Shown: piece after piece, positions 43,062 to 46,286 of the stretch | Layout of the letters: the number at the start of each line of letters is the position of its first letter | Numbering within the stretch: position 1 is the first letter of the stretch | Origin: an uncultured cyanobacterium | GTDB taxonomy: Bacteria > Cyanobacteriota > Cyanobacteriia > CACIAM-69d | NCBI GenBank assembly: GCA_937883785.1 | Contig: CALGDE010000123.1 | Span: forward strand, 1-46,286 | Direction: 5' to 3' | Length of the DNA: 46,286 nt | The notes under the pieces: generated by a model | What the model was told of the DNA's origin: nothing | The model's database searches: none | What the model saw: only the letters and a program-made list of their open reading frames with translations | Translations under genes and position numbers: made by a program

Positions 43062-43637
43062 TTAAGCGCCAACAGCCTTGGCACGAAGCAATGGATAGAT
43101 GATTTGCTCAAAGGCAGCAAAGCTGTCCGCCTCCGGTCGCGCCAGAAGCTGAGCCCCTTGCAACATTGCAATCAGCCCCTTGGCTTCCTGCTTCGCCGAA
43201 GGATTGCAATGCCACAGTTGATCATCGCAGCCCCGCTGCAACAGGGCTGCGAGCCACTGCTCCATTTGATGGAAAAACTGTCGAACTTCCTCCTGAACCG
43301 GCTCCGGCAGCACCACATAATCTGCCCCTAACATGGTGCACAAACAGGCCTGGTCCTGCTTAAGTCCATCTCGATAAAGATGGGCAAATTCCAGAAGCTG
43401 TTCGTTGGCGGGGGCATTGGACCGGGCAATGCGATCGCACGCACGCCCCAGCATCTCCCGATAGCGCTGCACCAGATGCTTCACCAAATCCGCCTTAGAC
43501 GGGAAATGGTAATGAATACTGGCTTTGCGAATGCCGACGCGCTTGGAAATATCGGCGTAGCTAAAAGCGCTGTACCCTTGGCGACGCACCATTTCCTGAG
43601 CCACATCCAAAATTTGCTCAGCAGTTTTCTTTTCCAT
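43062..43637 (-). CDS. TetR/AcrR-family transcriptional regulator
   Basis: The product of about 191 residues has an N-terminal helix-turn-helix (residues about 5-52: AEQILDVAQEMVRRQGYSAFSYADI, then VGIRKASIHYHFPSKADLVKHL) and a helical C-terminal ligand/dimer domain with several Cys residues (CDR, CLC, GCDDQLWHC). Such repressors leave DNA when they bind a small effector. ATG 43637 is preferred. ATG 43655 is also in frame but lies inside the promoter spacer defined by TTGACA and AGATAT, so it would not be transcribed from that promoter. The matching dyads before this gene and before the SDR gene indicate self-regulation and control of the SDR/cupin genes. Confidence 0.9.
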   Translation of the reverse strand: MEKKTAEQILDVAQEMVRRQGYSAFSYADISKRVGIRKASIHYHFPSKADLVKHLVQRYREMLGRACDRIARSNAPANEQLLEFAHLYRDGLKQDQACLCTMLGADYVVLPEPVQEEVRQFFHQMEQWLAALLQRGCDDQLWHCNPSAKQEAKGLIAMLQGAQLLARPEADSFAAFEQIIYPLLRAKAVGA

Positions 43638-43644
43638 AGAATCA

Positions 43645-43673
43645 ATATCTACCATCTAGTAGGTAAATGTCAA
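43645..43673 (-). promoter_or_regulatory. TetR-gene promoter with operator dyad between -35 and -10
   Basis: On the minus strand, TTGACA (43673-43668), 17 bases, then AGATAT (43650-43645). The spacer holds ACCTACTAGATGGTAGAT (43664-43647), nearly identical to the dyad in the SDR promoter. Transcription would begin close to ATG 43637, which would give a leaderless message. Confidence 0.7.
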
Positions 43674-43802
43674 CGTACTGGTGAACATTGCCTGGCGTTA
43701 AATGTGTCAAGATCTTCGTTCTGTCTCGAATTGTGATGGTTTTGGCGATCGCAGATGCTTGGAAAGTATTGATGAGGTCCATCAATAGGCTGTTCAGTTC
43801 CG

Positions 43803-45764
43803 CTAGTTGGGAGAGGGGGAAAATAGCTCTAGATGGCCTCCCCAGGCGGGGGCGGTGATGAGTTGATTGCTCGGTAGGGTTTGGGTGGCGATCGCCGGTA
43901 CTTGAGTTTTTATTTGCTGATCGCACTGCAACGTTTCCACATTCCACCAGCGCACCGTTGAATCTAGGCTGCTGCTGATTAAATAGCCGTCGGCGAAATG
44001 CAGGTGGGTGATGGCGCGGGTGTGTCCGGTGAAGGTGGCGCTGAGGATGCCGGTGTGGGCGTTCCATAGGTATACGTGGCGATCGCTGCCGGTGGCAATC
44101 CAGTGTGCGGCGGGGTCAATGGCAACGGTTTCTAGGATGCTGCCGGTGGGTGGGGTTAGGGTGCGTAGGCATTTGCCGGTGTTGCAATTCCATTGGCGTA
44201 GGGTGCCGTCGTGGCTGGCGCTGACTAACCAACTGTCGTCAGGAGCGATCGCCAGGGCACTAATCCAACCGGTATGTCCGCGCAGTTGTTGCAGTGGCTG
44301 ACCGTCCAGGCTCCACAGGGTGACAAACTGGTCGGTGCCGCCGCTGGCAATCCATTTTGAGCCGGGCAAACTGGCACGGGCGATCGCCATGACCCACAGC
44401 GTATCCGTATGCCAGGCGTTGAGGGGATGAACTTGAATATCTGTGGACACCTGGGGTGCAGCGGGGGAGTCCGGCAAGTTTGGACTCACTTGCCAGCGGC
44501 GCACAAAACCATCATCGCCGCCGGTCCATAGCTCGTATTTATGATTGTTTGCATTGCTTTTGTGCCAGGCAATTCCCCGCACTCGCCCGTCGCAGTGACC
44601 GTGAATTGCCGTAAACGTCACCGCCGTGGGGGTCGGCGGCAGGGCGATCGCCCGAATTTCGCCATGGTTACCGCCCACCCAAAGGGTTTGACCGTCGGGG
44701 GTAATGGCCAAACCTGGCAGCTGTTCGCCGTCCGTGGCGATCGCCCCTAAATCCTGACCATCGGGCAACGACCACCGGCGAATATATTCATCAGCCCCCG
44801 CCACCGCCAGCCACCGACCATCGGGGGCGATCGCCAACGCCCAAGGACAGTTACTGAGCCCAATAAACCGCGAAAATTTTCCCGACTCCGTCTCCCACGC
44901 TCGAATCGTTCCGTCGCTGCCGCTGCTGTACAAAGTATGTGCGTCGGGGTGAAATTCCAACCCAAATACATTGCCGCCGTTGCCCGAGAGCGTTGCCCGA
45001 CAGTGACCCGTTTCAAAATCCCACAGGTAAATTAGCCGGTCCGCGCCGCCGGTGGCGATGGTTTTGCCGTTGGGGGCGCACGCCACGCTGGAACAGTAGC
45101 CAGAATGAGCTTGCCAGTGGCGAATTTCTTCCCCTTGCTCCACATCCCACAACGCCAGTTGACCGTCATAGCCCACGCTGGCCACGGTGCCACCCTCGGC
45201 AGTTAATGCCAAACCGCTCACCCAGAAGGTATGGCGACTCCCCGACCAAGTTGGGACCAGCGTAATGCCCAGCTCGTGATGTTCAACCCGCCACGCCTGG
45301 ACGCGATTATCAGCTCCGGCGCTAATCACCGTTTTTCCATCGGGCGTAATCACCACCGCCATCACCCAAAATCCATGGGCCCGCGCCACCAGCTGACAGG
45401 GTTTCCATTGGCGATCGCACCACCAAAACACCCGCAGGGAGCCGTCGTTGCTGCCGCATACCCACCATTGCCCAGAGGGAGCTACCGCAATTGCCCGCAC
45501 CCAATCGGATCCTACGTTGTAAGCAGGCATAATTTCAGAAGCCGCGTCAAATTCTGCCCGTTCCTGTAATTTTTTTGTTGAATGAATGGCCACCCGACCG
45601 TCGTCGCCGCCGCTGGCTAGCCACTGTTGGTGTGGGGATAGGGCGAGCGATCGCACCCCACCGTGTCCGCCATTTCCAGGGCTGGGGGCGCAATGACTCG
45701 GTAAGCTAAAAGTGGCGTGAAATTGACAGTAACGATCCTGGGGCGAGTTTATGGGCGAACTCAT
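43803..45764 (-). CDS. WD40-repeat protein, fourteen repeats (two beta-propellers)
   Basis: Apart from about 30 N-terminal residues the protein (about 653 residues) is all WD40 repeats. I count fourteen, from VRSLALSPHQQWLASGGDDGRVAI to the last, LPSNQLITAPAWGGHLELF. Fourteen would make two seven-bladed propellers. WD40 proteins are binding scaffolds; no enzymatic or kinase domain is attached. ATG 45764 is chosen; GTG 45788 is in frame. Either start overlaps or abuts the 5' end of the divergent gene, so the promoters of the two genes must lie in or near each other's coding sequence. Partner and role unknown. Confidence 0.88.
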   Translation of the reverse strand: MSSPINSPQDRYCQFHATFSLPSHCAPSPGNGGHGGVRSLALSPHQQWLASGGDDGRVAIHSTKKLQERAEFDAASEIMPAYNVGSDWVRAIAVAPSGQWWVCGSNDGSLRVFWWCDRQWKPCQLVARAHGFWVMAVVITPDGKTVISAGADNRVQAWRVEHHELGITLVPTWSGSRHTFWVSGLALTAEGGTVASVGYDGQLALWDVEQGEEIRHWQAHSGYCSSVACAPNGKTIATGGADRLIYLWDFETGHCRATLSGNGGNVFGLEFHPDAHTLYSSGSDGTIRAWETESGKFSRFIGLSNCPWALAIAPDGRWLAVAGADEYIRRWSLPDGQDLGAIATDGEQLPGLAITPDGQTLWVGGNHGEIRAIALPPTPTAVTFTAIHGHCDGRVRGIAWHKSNANNHKYELWTGGDDGFVRRWQVSPNLPDSPAAPQVSTDIQVHPLNAWHTDTLWVMAIARASLPGSKWIASGGTDQFVTLWSLDGQPLQQLRGHTGWISALAIAPDDSWLVSASHDGTLRQWNCNTGKCLRTLTPPTGSILETVAIDPAAHWIATGSDRHVYLWNAHTGILSATFTGHTRAITHLHFADGYLISSSLDSTVRWWNVETLQCDQQIKTQVPAIATQTLPSNQLITAPAWGGHLELFSPSPN

Positions 45765-46092
45765 TGGCGGATTTTTTGATGTGAACACACTGTTTGCAGC
45801 GTCCCTCTTTCCCTATCTGGGTTTCCTCTGGTTTCTGACCAAATCGGGACAAACCCCAAAACTGGCGCTAATTGGGTTTTATGTGCTGCTGGTCTTCGTC
45901 GCCATCAGCATCCCGGCGGGACTTTACGCAGAAATGCACTACGGCAAAAGCTTAGCCAACGTCGATTGGCTCCATGGTAGTGCCGAAAGTTTTTTATCCC
46001 TGTCCAATATTTTGGTGGTGCTTGGATTTCATCGGGCGATCGCCAAACGGAAAGCCAACGCCCAGGATACGCCGCAGGAATCCTCTAAATAG
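45751..46092 (+). CDS. DUF3593-like small membrane protein
   Basis: The 113-residue protein has three hydrophobic segments: TLFAASLFPYLGFLWFL, ALIGFYVLLVFVAISIPAGLY and FLSLSNILVVLGF. A conserved-looking MHYGKSLANVDWLHGSAE loop lies between the last two. It matches my memory of the DUF3593 family, found in cyanobacteria and chloroplasts, with no known function. ATG 45751 follows GGGCGAG; GTG 45781 is a possible later start that would avoid overlap with the WD40 gene. The C-terminal tail is polar. Confidence 0.75.
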   Translation: MGELIGGFFDVNTLFAASLFPYLGFLWFLTKSGQTPKLALIGFYVLLVFVAISIPAGLYAEMHYGKSLANVDWLHGSAESFLSLSNILVVLGFHRAIAKRKANAQDTPQESSK

Positions 46093-46286
46093 CCGGAGCA
46101 AGCAGCAAAGTAATTACTTTATGAAAGTTTTCTAAAGAAATTTAAATCGGCGATAAAGCCAGCAGACTCTTTTTTGAAGATTCAGTGAAGTTGGCATTGT
46201 AATCTTGACCATTTTCTTGATAATTTTCATACTTAGAGCTAATTTATAAAGTAAATCTTAATTAGCTAACCTGCGCATCATCAAGT
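46093..46286. other. AT-rich right edge
   Basis: About 190 AT-rich bases after the last gene. No gene, hairpin or repeat was recognised before the window ends. Confidence 0.5.

Overview
The window comes from a cyanobacterium. The octamer GCGATCGC (HIP1) and its core recur throughout, inside and between genes. Several genes are also diagnostic: a CpcT/CpeT-type bilin lyase, a CAAD/CURT1 thylakoid-curvature protein, the oxidative pentose phosphate set fbp-zwf-opcA, a group 2 sigma factor, a cyanobacterial-type RodA and a DUF3593-like protein. No rRNA, tRNA, CRISPR array, transposase or prophage gene was seen, so this is mostly chromosomal core sequence with a small accessory patch at the left edge and another near 18-21 kb.

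Left edge (1-3 kb): the 3' end of a VapB-type antitoxin gene, a vapC PIN toxin gene broken by one missing base, and, convergent with it, a STAND NTPase (NB-ARC plus kinesin-light-chain-type TPRs) with an unusual GSGDNVAGDK N-terminus. 3-7 kb: rodA and mrp on the minus strand, and hemF divergent on the plus strand. 7-12 kb: a STAS anti-sigma antagonist behind a long hairpin-rich leader, a CpcT-like lyase gene tightly coupled to rsmB, and an rqcH-type NFACT gene ending in a clear terminator. 12-18 kb: curT, a ThiD2-ThiE fusion, rsmI (tail to tail with thiE), an HtrA-family protease and a membrane desaturase/SDR fusion.

18-25.5 kb: two tandem paralogous CAP-domain proteins with N-terminal DUF5648-like repeats, then a four-gene minus-strand sugar or compatible-solute ABC importer (binding protein, two permeases, ATPase). 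25.4-33 kb: about 1.5 kb of AT-rich non-coding DNA leads into a group 2 sigma factor, followed on the same strand by fbp, zwf and opcA. These supply fructose bisphosphatase, glucose-6-phosphate dehydrogenase and its activator, controlling carbon flow between the Calvin cycle and the oxidative pentose phosphate route. The set ends at a terminator shared with a convergent GAF-GAF-PAS adenylate cyclase. 36.8-41.3 kb: recN, and an ABC1/UbiB-family atypical kinase.

41.4-46.1 kb: a TetR regulator, an SDR and a double ChrR-type cupin lie in line on the minus strand. Two almost identical 18-bp dyads sit between the -35 and -10 elements of the TetR and SDR promoters, so self-repression plus control of the SDR/cupin genes is readable from the DNA. 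The window ends with a 14-repeat WD40 protein whose 5' end overlaps head to head with a small DUF3593-like membrane protein.

The most notable items are the TetR operator pair, the STAND protein with no recognisable effector, the structured leader of the STAS gene, the paired CAP proteins with no signal peptide, and the Glu-Arg variant of the NFACT signature in the RqcH homologue. I did not find a convincing, wholly new multi-gene system.
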